5,271 nt of DNA from an uncultured Porphyromonadaceae bacterium (GTDB taxonomy: Bacteria; Bacteroidota; Bacteroidia; Bacteroidales; Muribaculaceae). The translations under genes were made by a program, and so were the position numbers. Under the pieces are notes generated by a model, which worked only from the letters and a program-made list of their open reading frames with translations, was not told where the DNA came from and ran no database searches. The DNA is taken from the NCBI GenBank assembly GCA_900555165.1, contig USKE01000157.1, positions 1 through 5,271 on the forward strand, in the 5' to 3' direction. Positions 1 to 5,271 of the stretch are shown piece by piece (the stretch's first letter is position 1; every line of letters starts with the position of its first letter).

Positions 1-289
1 ATGACAGATTCCGATGCTTCAGCACTGTGTGAACGGCCATGGCGGCGATGACACCGACGACGGCTTCCGCGATGGAGTTGACGCCGACCGTCGTCATCAG
101 CAGCGCAACGATCGTATTGCCCAGCACGGCCTCATAGGGCTCTTTGAAGAAGATCCAGATGCCTCCCAGCACGCCGATGGTATTGATGTCTACGTAAGAG
201 AACGCCGAGTCCACCGTCAGCACCCCGGTCAGCAGGAGCAGCAGCGCCCCCGTCACCCTCAGCGACGTGATTACCGGGCTTGACGCCAT
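1..289 (-). CDS. Multi-span membrane protein, N-terminal part (runs off left edge)
   Basis: An open minus-strand frame begins at ATG 289-287 and continues without a stop to the left edge, giving 96 visible codons. The product is strongly hydrophobic, with probable membrane segments at about residues 12-26 (ALLLLLTGVLTV), 35-48 (IGVLGGIWIFF), 53-70 (AVLGNTIVALLMTTVGV) and 73-91 (AEAVVGVIAAMAVHTVL), then a basic KHR turn. The plus-strand reading of the same bases is rich in H, R, D and Q, as expected of an antisense shadow. Short helices with buried Glu (EPYEA, AEAVVG) are reminiscent of small transporter subunits such as ECF S components, but I do not recognise the family. The first 11 codons overlap the antisense tail of the neighbouring plus-strand gene, so the true start may be GTG 256-254, or the real 5' end may have been lost at a junction here. 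I see no Bacteroidota promoter upstream. Confidence 0.55.
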   Translation of the reverse strand, partial: MASSPVITSLRVTGALLLLLTGVLTVDSAFSYVDINTIGVLGGIWIFFKEPYEAVLGNTIVALLMTTVGVNSIAEAVVGVIAAMAVHTVLKHRNLS

Positions 290-419
290 TGACGCCGACA
301 GCGCCGCAGGCCCCGTCACCTGGTATAACCTGCAGGGTGTAGAGGTACAGGGCGATCTCGCCCCCGGCATCTACATCCGCCGCCAGGGCAACACTGCCGT
401 CAAGACCGTGGTGCGCTGA
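268..419 (+). pseudogene. Headless gene tail: C-terminal sorting-type domain of a secreted protein
   Basis: The plus-strand frame ending at TGA 417-419 encodes a recognisable Bacteroidales C-terminal domain: ITGLDAIDADS, then VTWYNLQGVEV, then LAPGIYI and a final TVVR. This matches in order the ends of the GH32 protein (VTVYDTLGRPV, PPGLYI, LLVR) and the DUF4960-like protein in this window. In Bacteroidota such domains are the type A sorting signals read by the type IX secretion system, or degenerate relatives of them. The frame is open only back to 198 (TAA at 195-197) and nothing before about 257 looks like protein, so the body of the gene is missing. A strong terminator follows at 464-499, which argues this is the genuine 3' end of a once complete gene. 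Its body was lost by rearrangement or removed by an assembly join. The left boundary given is approximate. Confidence 0.6.
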
Positions 420-463
420 CGCGCCCTGACAGCAACAACCCCAATAGCTTATTCATGAAATGA

Positions 464-499
464 CAGCGGTGCGCCTTGTGGCGCACCGCTGCTCTTTTT
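464..499 (+). terminator. Rho-independent terminator of the truncated plus-strand gene
   Basis: A perfect 12-bp stem (464-475 CAGCGGTGCGCC with 480-491 GGCGCACCGCTG) closes a 4-nt TTGT loop and is followed by CTCTTTTT (492-499). It lies 45 bp after the stop codon of the plus-strand tail. The other side of the stem has no T-run for the minus strand, so it is best read as plus-directed. Confidence 0.88.
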
Positions 500-603
500 G
501 GCTTAAATCCTTATTATAAATCCTAATGCTTATTTCGTGTTTTTCTATTGGCTGGCTTTACTGGTCATTTGAGTCACATAGATCAGCGAGAGCAAATCAA
601 TAT

Positions 604-616
604 ACCTGAATCAGGT
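604..616. repeat. Short perfect palindrome downstream of the sigma factor gene
   Basis: ACCTGA-A-TCAGGT is a perfect 6-bp inverted repeat around one base, 63 bp beyond the stop codon of the sigma factor gene. The centre is too short for a normal hairpin and no T-run follows on the minus strand, so it is not a convincing terminator. It could be an operator half-site pair or chance. Between the plus terminator and the sigma gene (500-679) I see nothing else. Confidence 0.25.
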
Positions 617-679
617 GGTCGGGCGACGGGCGCCCCGGGGGACAGTCATTCCTGTGGGATTGGAGTTCACTCGGGGGTG

Positions 680-1183
680 TCAGCGGTAGTCCTTGAGCAT
701 TTTCTGGAGTCGCTGGCGTGCGAAGAAGATGCGGCTCTTCACGGTGCCAAGGGGGAGGTTCATCTTCTCGGCGATCTCGTTGTATTTGTAACCGGCCACG
801 TGCATCGAGAAGGGGATGCGGTAGTCGTCAGAGAACGAGTTGATGGCAGCCGAGATTTCGCCTGCGGCAACCGAGCCTTCGGGGGTGTCGAGACCAGACT
901 CCTGGGGGAGATTGAGATGGTAGAGATCTTCGGTCTGGTCGATCACCGTTGCCGAGCGCACCACCTTGCGGTAGTTATTGATGAAGATGTTGCGCATGAT
1001 GGTGAATACCCAGCCCTTGAAGTTTACGTTGTCAACATACTTGTCTTCGTTGTCGAGGGCCTTGAGAGTTGTGTCCTGGAGCAGGTCGTAAGCGTCGTCT
1101 CTGTTTGAGGTGAGCATGTAGGCGAAGTTGAGCAGATTGCTCTGGAGGCCTAAGAGTCGTGACTGAAAATTCTGTGAACTCAT
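680..1183 (-). CDS. ECF-type RNA polymerase sigma factor (complete, 167 aa)
   Basis: This is a complete extracytoplasmic-function sigma factor, which would direct core RNA polymerase in the cytoplasm to a set of promoters. Region 2 spans about residues 14-75: NLLNFAYMLTSNRDDAYDLLQDT, then FKGWVFTIMRNIFINNYRK, the part that melts and reads the -10 element. A linker of about 30 residues follows. Region 4.2 spans about 112-163: the helix-turn-helix YNEIAEKMNLPLGTVKSRIFFARQ, which reads the -35 element. The length and wording closely match a sigma factor conserved across Bacteroidales, as I recall it. The start at 1183 is chosen because it precedes region 2 at the usual distance and lies about 50 nt below a good promoter. 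No anti-sigma or FecR gene adjoins it: the next gene to the left is separate and reads the other way. Its base composition is less GC-rich than that of the GH32 operon. Its stimulus and targets are unknown. Confidence 0.95.
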   Translation of the reverse strand: MSSQNFQSRLLGLQSNLLNFAYMLTSNRDDAYDLLQDTTLKALDNEDKYVDNVNFKGWVFTIMRNIFINNYRKVVRSATVIDQTEDLYHLNLPQESGLDTPEGSVAAGEISAAINSFSDDYRIPFSMHVAGYKYNEIAEKMNLPLGTVKSRIFFARQRLQKMLKDYR

Positions 1184-1241
1184 AATGACTAATTTTAGAT
1201 GGGTGATGAAATAATTTTGTAACCCTTTTGTGACTACAACG

Positions 1242-1272
1242 CAAAGGTAATACTAATTTTTATAAAACCAAA
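1242..1272 (-). promoter_or_regulatory. Bacteroidota-type promoter of the ECF sigma factor gene
   Basis: Read on the minus strand there is TTTG (1272-1269), 19 bp, then TACCTTTG (1249-1242). This matches the primary-sigma promoter of Bacteroidota (TTTG, 19-21 bp, TAnnTTTG). Transcription would start near 1236, leaving a leader of about 50 nt before the ATG at 1183. The leader is A/T-rich with no Shine-Dalgarno sequence, as is normal in this phylum. Confidence 0.75.
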
Positions 1273-1280
1273 TTTTTTGA

Positions 1281-1318
1281 CCGGAAAAATGCGAATTTTT
1301 TGAAAAATAATTTTTCGG
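1281..1318. repeat. Imperfect inverted repeat upstream of the sigma promoter
   Basis: CCGGAAAAAT (1281-1290) pairs with ATTTTTCGG (1310-1318) with one bulged base around an AT-rich loop. A second, inner pairing, GAAAAAT with ATTTTTC (1302-1316), competes with it. It sits just above the -33 box at 1269-1272, where an activator site or an AT-rich upstream element would act. In DNA this AT-rich, chance pairings are common. Confidence 0.25.
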
Positions 1319-1353
1319 AATTGCAATTATTTGATTTTCAGCATGATAATAAA

Positions 1354-1380
1354 GTCGTTTATATTTACATTCTTGTTACA
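1354..1380 (-). promoter_or_regulatory. Candidate ECF-type promoter facing the sigma factor gene
   Basis: On the minus strand TGTAAC (1380-1375) is followed, after exactly 17 bp, by CGAC (1357-1354). This spacing and wording resemble ECF sigma promoters in general, for example the TGTAAC-N17-CGAC form known for Bacillus SigX. It would start a transcript near 1346 running towards the sigma factor gene, so it could be an autoregulatory promoter with a leader of about 160 nt. The motif is not established for this Bacteroidales sigma, so this is inference. Confidence 0.35.
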
Positions 1381-1655
1381 AAATAGTTAGCAATGCATAT
1401 AACTCGATTTAAAATCAGTAATATATTGATTTACAGCGTCTTCTGAACTATATCTGTTGCGATTTTTATATTGTTCATATTTTACATGTTAAAATACTCC
1501 AATTTTTGTTGCCAATTTAACTAAAAATCAGCTTTTTTGTGTTACAAAAACCGCCTCAACGCGCCCATTTCGTAACAGTAGCTCCTCATTCCTGAGACCC
1601 CATAAGCACTCTTCACATCTGACATTTTTGTTACAATTCTATCACATCCTTCATT

Positions 1656-1694
1656 AAAAAGAGCGACTGCGCTATACACGCAGCCGCTCTTTTT
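1656..1694 (-). terminator. Rho-independent terminator of the DUF4960-GH32 operon
   Basis: An 11-bp stem with one G-T wobble joins 1661-1671 and 1679-1689 around a 7-nt loop. It is flanked by AAAAA (1656-1660) and TTTTT (1690-1694). It begins 16 bp after the GH32 stop codon, as expected for the end of this minus-strand operon. The flanking runs are symmetrical, so it could also stop transcription in the plus direction. Confidence 0.88.
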
Positions 1695-1710
1695 GCAGGA
1701 GAACAATATG

Positions 1711-4095
1711 TCAGCGCACAAGCAGTTTGCGGCCCGCGGCGATATAGAGGCCCGGAGGAAGGAGGGTGCGGGCCTCGGCAACATCAGCGGCTGTGAGCAC
1801 CGGACGCCCGAGAGTATCATAAACGGTGACAGGGCCGTCGGCAGTTGCGGAATCGTCGGCCTCGACGCGGTCTATGCCGGTCTGCCCTTTAGGGTCAAGT
1901 TTCCAGGCGTCGAGCGAAACCACATCCACGACGCCCTGTGTGGCGAACACCTCGATGCCGTTGGCGTCGGGCTCGGTGGGGAACACACGTATCGAAGTGG
2001 CCCAGCGGTCGTTGACAAACACGTCGACGATTGAATGGTCAAGGAAGATGTTGAGCTTGAGCGTCTGGCCGGCGGGAATCAGCTCGGGCAGGTAACAGCG
2101 GTAGACGCCGTCGTAGACACCGCCGTCGTTGATTATTCGGCGCAGTGAGGTGAAATCAAATGTCAGCTCTCCCGAACCGGGGGTATAGGTCACCTTGGCC
2201 TCTGAACCGGCGCTCTTGAAGAATGTGAGGCCGAACGGATTGCGCCCCACGGTGAAGACGGCCGAAATCTCAGCCTCGCGCCCCGAGACGGGGTCGAGCG
2301 AGAGAGCGCCGTCGAGGCTGAAGTCACGGCGCGAGAACGTGGTGGCGGTGCGCAGGCCGGTCAGCGTCTCGAACGGTTTCTGCTGCAGCTCCCCCTTGTC
2401 GTTGAGCCACCATTCGCGCGGCAGCGAATAACAGTGGGCCCACCCCAGGTTCCAGTTTTCCTGGCCGGGAAACTTGTCGGGCACGATGCCCATGGCTATT
2501 GTCTTGCCGTTGTGGCGGTAGACGGTGGGCGAGAGCAGGCCGAAACCGTCGCGGGTCACCAGCTCCACGTTCTTCGGCGACTGGATGTTCGATGCCGGCT
2601 GGAATTTCCCGTCAGCCGAAATCGTGCCGGTCCAGTAGATGGTGCGCACGCCGGTTGATGTTGCCAGCGGCGTCACGGTAAAGAGCCATTTGCCGTCGCC
2701 CATGTCGGTGATGTTTGGCATCTCCCAGAAAGAGCCGTCGCGCCCGGCCGTGGTGCCGGTGAAGAAAAGGTCGCCGTTGTTGCTCCACAGCCCCGACACG
2801 GGGTTGTATTTGTGCAGGGTGGTGGTGCCCACGCCGTTCTTCGAGCTGCCGACGATGATATATGCGTCGTCGCCGTGCCGGAAGAAGTAGGGGTCGCGGA
2901 AATCGTCGCTCAGCCCGGTGGGACGCCCGTTGATGATCGGGTTCGAGGCCTTTTTGGTCCAGTCGAGCAGGGCATCGTCGTCAGGCACGGCCTGGGCTAT
3001 CATCGCCTTGCCGTAGTCGACGGCGGTATAGAGGATGTTGGGCTTGCCGCCGGTTACCACATCGTCGGCGAAGACGCATCCGCTCCAGCACCCTTTTATG
3101 TCGTACCAGGCGCCCGGCGCGATGGCAATTTTCTCCTCACGCCAGTCATAGAGGTTCTCGCTTGAGATATGCCCCCAGTGCAGACGCGCCATGTAGGGGC
3201 CGTCGGCGTTCTTCTGGAAGAAGAGATGGTAGCGGCCGTCGGAATGATACATGCCGTGACACTCGTTGGTCCAGGCGGCGGCAGGCATGCCGTGGAAACG
3301 CGGACGTAGTATGTCGTCGGCGAAACGCGACGCGGGGATGTCGAGGTTTGCGGCGTTCTCAGCTGTCCACGATGCGATGGTGGCCTGAGGCAGAGCCTCG
3401 TTCCAGACGGTCACATCGTCGATCAGACCGTTGTACGAGGTGAGCAGGAACGGACCGGAATAGATGTCGTCGGTGCCGCGCCCCATGCGCAGTGTCGCCG
3501 CGGGGACCGCGAGGGTGCCCGTACAGCGGCTCGACCCTACCTCCTGGCCGTTGTTGTAGAGGGTGACCTTGCGGGCATCGCTGTCTATGACGGCTGTCAG
3601 GCAGTTCCACTGATATGTGGGCAGAGGGGTATCGACGGCCACCGACACCAGCCAGCCCCCCACGTAGGCGCGGAACGACCATTTGCCGTTGAAACCGAGG
3701 AAGAACCCGAAACCGGTCTTGGCCTTGTCGTCGAGGCTCGACACAATCGGGGTCTGTATCTGCGTATCCCTGTCGATCTCGATTATCGGATAGCACGGCA
3801 CGGCCACCCAGGCCGATACGGTCATTTTCGTCGAGCCGGCGGGGATGACCTCGCCAAGCTGCCCTTCGACATACGACGTGTAGCCGTCGAACCGCAGGGC
3901 CTGTCCCACGGCGCCGGGAAGATTCTCGGGGGCGAAATGCCCATCGACGGCGAATTTGGTGCCGCTGACGGTCTCGGTGATCTGCCCCGAGGTCACATCC
4001 ATCGGGAAATGCGCCACCACGGCGCCCGGCATCACCTGTGAGGCGCATGCCATGGCCGCGCCCAGCGCGAGTGTTCTGATGTTTTTCGCTTTCAT
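1711..4095 (-). CDS. Secreted LamG-GH32 protein, probable fructan hydrolase (794 aa)
   Basis: This complete gene is built of four parts. A Sec signal peptide covers residues 1 to about 28 (MKAKNIRTLALGAAMACASQ onward, cleavage near AVVA-HF). A LamG/concanavalin-like domain follows at about 28-245, ending in LIDDVTVWNEALPQATI. The GH32 five-bladed propeller spans about 263-565 and the GH32 C-terminal beta-sandwich about 590-732 (FLDHSIVDVFVNDRWATSIR at 684-703). A C-terminal sorting-type domain occupies 740-794. GH32 enzymes cleave fructose from levan, inulin or sucrose. Landmarks are WTNECHG (275-281), HWGH (306-309), CWSG (336-339), RDP (400-402) and WEMP (457-460). The usual nucleophile motif NDPNG is changed so that Glu278 stands where Asp is expected, and the EC motif is EM (Glu458 kept). 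GH32-like proteins with NEPHG exist as I recall, so this may be a divergent branch; hydrolysis is likely but unproven. It starts 22 bp below the DUF4960-like gene, in one operon. It probably acts at the cell surface. Confidence 0.92.
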   Translation of the reverse strand: MKAKNIRTLALGAAMACASQVMPGAVVAHFPMDVTSGQITETVSGTKFAVDGHFAPENLPGAVGQALRFDGYTSYVEGQLGEVIPAGSTKMTVSAWVAVPCYPIIEIDRDTQIQTPIVSSLDDKAKTGFGFFLGFNGKWSFRAYVGGWLVSVAVDTPLPTYQWNCLTAVIDSDARKVTLYNNGQEVGSSRCTGTLAVPAATLRMGRGTDDIYSGPFLLTSYNGLIDDVTVWNEALPQATIASWTAENAANLDIPASRFADDILRPRFHGMPAAAWTNECHGMYHSDGRYHLFFQKNADGPYMARLHWGHISSENLYDWREEKIAIAPGAWYDIKGCWSGCVFADDVVTGGKPNILYTAVDYGKAMIAQAVPDDDALLDWTKKASNPIINGRPTGLSDDFRDPYFFRHGDDAYIIVGSSKNGVGTTTLHKYNPVSGLWSNNGDLFFTGTTAGRDGSFWEMPNITDMGDGKWLFTVTPLATSTGVRTIYWTGTISADGKFQPASNIQSPKNVELVTRDGFGLLSPTVYRHNGKTIAMGIVPDKFPGQENWNLGWAHCYSLPREWWLNDKGELQQKPFETLTGLRTATTFSRRDFSLDGALSLDPVSGREAEISAVFTVGRNPFGLTFFKSAGSEAKVTYTPGSGELTFDFTSLRRIINDGGVYDGVYRCYLPELIPAGQTLKLNIFLDHSIVDVFVNDRWATSIRVFPTEPDANGIEVFATQGVVDVVSLDAWKLDPKGQTGIDRVEADDSATADGPVTVYDTLGRPVLTAADVAEARTLLPPGLYIAAGRKLLVR

Positions 4096-4117
4096 AGGAA
4101 TAAATTTGTGTTTGGAA
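4096..4117 (-). promoter_or_regulatory. Short intergenic joint of the DUF4960-GH32 operon
   Basis: Only 22 bp separate the TAA of the upstream gene (4120-4118) from the ATG of the GH32 gene (4095-4093). The spacer is A/T-rich (AAACACAAATTTATT on the minus strand), with no Shine-Dalgarno sequence, promoter or hairpin. This supports co-transcription and the A/T-rich translation start typical of Bacteroidota. Confidence 0.7.
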
Positions 4118-5271
4118 TTATCGTAAGAGGATCCGGGCGCTTGTGCCGCCGGCCGAGACTATCACCACGCCGGTGTAGTCGACGCTCACGGCGCCGTCGG
4201 TATCGGCGAGTCGCTTGCGACAGATGACGCGGCCGTCGATGCCGCATACGGTCATGACCGTACCCGGTTCAAGACCGCTGTACCCTACCCTACGGTTTCC
4301 GGCGGCAAAGATACGGCTTTTTCCGTTCTCGCCGGGCGCGTCAACCCCGGTGGTGTCGTGACGGTCGTCAAAAGTGCCCAGATAAGCCAGGGAATTTGCC
4401 GTCAGGCGCTCGATGTTACCCTGATAGGCGTTGTCGCCCATTCGCGGCGACAGCTCGTAGGCCGCCAGGCCGTTGGCAAGAATGGTGCCCGGCTGACCGG
4501 CAGAACGGGTCAGTGCGCGGGGATGAAACTCGACCACGGCGGCAACGGCATAGTCCTTGACATGCCCCCAGGTGCCGAGTACCGTGGCGCCGAGCTGATT
4601 CTGGAAACGCTCTACGGTGTTGCGGCCGCCGGCGGTGTAGATGTTGCCGTAGGCGTTGAGGTCCCAGCAGCAGTTATGGTCTTCGCGGTGCATGGGGGTG
4701 CCGTTGCCCGTGCCGAGCATGGCGAATGTCTCCGAGTCGTATGAGCCGAAGGGGCTGTGCGCGGGCCATGTGGCCAGCCCGGCGAAGATGGGGTGTGACG
4801 AACGGTCGTAATATTCGTCGGTACCGGCCTTGTCAAGTCCGATGCGGGCCTGCAGGGTCCACACGTCGGTACCGTTGCCGCCGTCACCGTCGCCGCAGAT
4901 GCCGGGGGCGTATGCGGGGTCGATGCGGCCTATGGCCGACACAAGCCGTGTGGCGTGCTTGGTGAGATATAGCGAACCGCCGTCGCTGACAAACCCTTTC
5001 AGCGCCGAAAGGGCCGCGTCAGACGCAAGCGTGCCGGGGACAGCTCCGCCGGTACCGCGGCGGTCGATATGGATCCACACCACGCCGTAGTTCTCTGTCG
5101 TGAGACGCCCGAGGTCACCGGGGGTGAGTACGGCGCCGTCGGGGTAAAGCGACCTGAACAGTTCCACTGCCGCACGCTCCTGCGCGTTCAGGGCCGTCAC
5201 ATCATATTCGGGGATGAGGATGGCCATTCGGCTCGACCGGTCGACCGGCGGGAGGGGGTGGGAACGACGGC
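4118..5271 (-). CDS. DUF4960-like surface protein of a fructan locus (5' end beyond window)
   Basis: The minus-strand frame ends at TAA 4120-4118 and stays open to the right edge. The ATG at 5227 is probably internal: the 14 codons above it also read through (HPLPPVDRSSR, a linker-like stretch), and no promoter or start signal precedes it. Counted from that ATG (369 residues), the first 100 alternate strands and helices like a Rossmann or glutamine-amidotransferase-like fold: MAILIPEYD, VVWIHIDRRG, LSALKGFVSDGGSLYLTKHA. A conserved-looking centre follows (YYDRSSHPIFAGL at 139-151, HREDHNCCWDLNAYG at 180-194, WGHVKDYAV at 220-228). A C-terminal sorting-type domain takes up about 303-369, ending ARILLR. 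This resembles DUF4960, which I associate from memory with Bacteroides levan and inulin loci, where such proteins sit beside SusC/SusD and GH32. It probably binds or handles fructan at the cell surface. Its biochemical role is not established and the family call rests on recall. Confidence 0.8.
   Translation of the reverse strand, partial: RRSHPLPPVDRSSRMAILIPEYDVTALNAQERAAVELFRSLYPDGAVLTPGDLGRLTTENYGVVWIHIDRRGTGGAVPGTLASDAALSALKGFVSDGGSLYLTKHATRLVSAIGRIDPAYAPGICGDGDGGNGTDVWTLQARIGLDKAGTDEYYDRSSHPIFAGLATWPAHSPFGSYDSETFAMLGTGNGTPMHREDHNCCWDLNAYGNIYTAGGRNTVERFQNQLGATVLGTWGHVKDYAVAAVVEFHPRALTRSAGQPGTILANGLAAYELSPRMGDNAYQGNIERLTANSLAYLGTFDDRHDTTGVDAPGENGKSRIFAAGNRRVGYSGLEPGTVMTVCGIDGRVICRKRLADTDGAVSVDYTGVVIVSAGGTSARILLR

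Larger units (their letters stand above)
1184..1710. other. AT-rich intergenic region with promoters, repeats and a terminator
   Basis: This 527-bp gap lies between the start of the sigma factor gene and the end of the GH32 gene. It is visibly far more AT-rich than the flanking genes. I find no frame in it that reads like protein. It holds the sigma factor promoter (1242-1272), an imperfect inverted repeat just above it (1281-1318), a candidate ECF-type promoter (1354-1380), four GTTACAA/TTGTAAC boxes (1215-1223, 1375-1383, 1541-1549, 1630-1636) and the GH32 operon terminator (1656-1694). Between about 1390 and 1540 I see nothing specific. A small RNA in this gap cannot be excluded by eye. 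Confidence 0.7.

Noticed and set aside
14..283. Plus-strand open frame at the left edge
   Set aside because: Its product is dominated by H, R, D, Q and G, while the opposite strand gives a clean membrane protein, so this is the shadow.
78..299. 11-bp direct repeat TTGACGCCGAC (78-88 and 289-299) flanking the junction
   Set aside because: A repeat this short is expected by chance in GC-rich DNA of this length; no target-site duplication or mobile element lies between the copies.
548..1108. Long plus-strand open frame antisense to the sigma factor gene
   Set aside because: It is the antisense shadow of a clearly recognisable ECF sigma factor; its translation has no domain pattern and no start signal.
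1542..1820. Minus-strand open frame across the end of the GH32 gene and the terminator
   Set aside because: It runs through the terminator stem and overlaps the GH32 3' end out of frame, with no recognisable protein features.
3359..4048. Second minus-strand frame inside the GH32 gene
   Set aside because: Arg- and Gly-rich out-of-frame reading of GC-rich coding DNA; the LamG domain lies in the other frame without interruption.
4039..4053. Possible lipobox (AMAC) in the GH32 signal peptide
   Set aside because: The -3 position is Ala rather than Leu, Val or Ile, and a normal signal peptidase I site follows; a lipoprotein cannot be fully excluded.
5225..5227. ATG as the true start of the DUF4960-like gene
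   Set aside because: The frame stays open to the window edge, the sequence above it reads as a plausible linker, and no signal peptide follows this ATG although the protein has an export-type C-terminus.
1..5271. CRISPR arrays, tRNA or rRNA genes, insertion sequences, phage genes
   Set aside because: No regularly spaced repeats, cloverleaf-like sequences, transposase or phage-like proteins were found in either strand.

Overview
The window looks like a chromosomal piece of a gut-type Bacteroidales, possibly Muribaculaceae or a close relative. Four things point there: a typical Bacteroidales ECF sigma factor; a promoter with the Bacteroidota TTTG / TAnnTTTG boxes in place of E. coli boxes; start codons without Shine-Dalgarno sequences; and surface-enzyme genes that end in short C-terminal sorting-type domains (YNLQG-like, ending in LLR or VR). 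Coding DNA is GC-rich and the main intergenic gap is strongly AT-rich. The family placement is inference.

Layout, left to right. (1) 1-289, minus strand: the first 96 codons of a multi-span membrane protein that runs off the left edge. (2) About 268-419, plus strand: the C-terminal tail of a secreted protein without its body, followed by a strong intrinsic terminator (464-499). The starts of the two genes collide at about 245-290, so this looks like a rearrangement or assembly junction. (3) 420-679: apart from the terminator, only a small palindrome. (4) 680-1183, minus: a complete ECF sigma factor with a good Bacteroidota promoter at 1242-1272. (5) 1184-1710: an AT-rich gap with that promoter, a possible second ECF-type promoter (1354-1380), repeated GTTACAA boxes and, at its right end, the terminator of the next operon (1656-1694). 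(6) 1711-4095, minus: a 794-residue secreted protein with a LamG-like domain, a GH32 (fructan hydrolase family) module and a C-terminal sorting-type domain. (7) 4118 to the right edge, minus: the 3' part of a DUF4960-like surface protein, 22 bp upstream of the GH32 gene and in the same operon.

How the genes fit together: items 6 and 7 look like the end of a fructan (levan or inulin) utilisation locus, in which a DUF4960-type surface protein and a GH32 enzyme are normally preceded by SusC/SusD genes; those would lie beyond the right edge. The most unusual point is in the GH32 active site. The usual nucleophile motif NDPNG reads NECHG and the EC motif reads EM, while the RDP motif is intact. 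The enzyme therefore either belongs to a divergent GH32 branch using Glu in place of Asp, or has become a binding protein. Nothing in the window is a CRISPR array, RNA gene, insertion sequence or phage gene.
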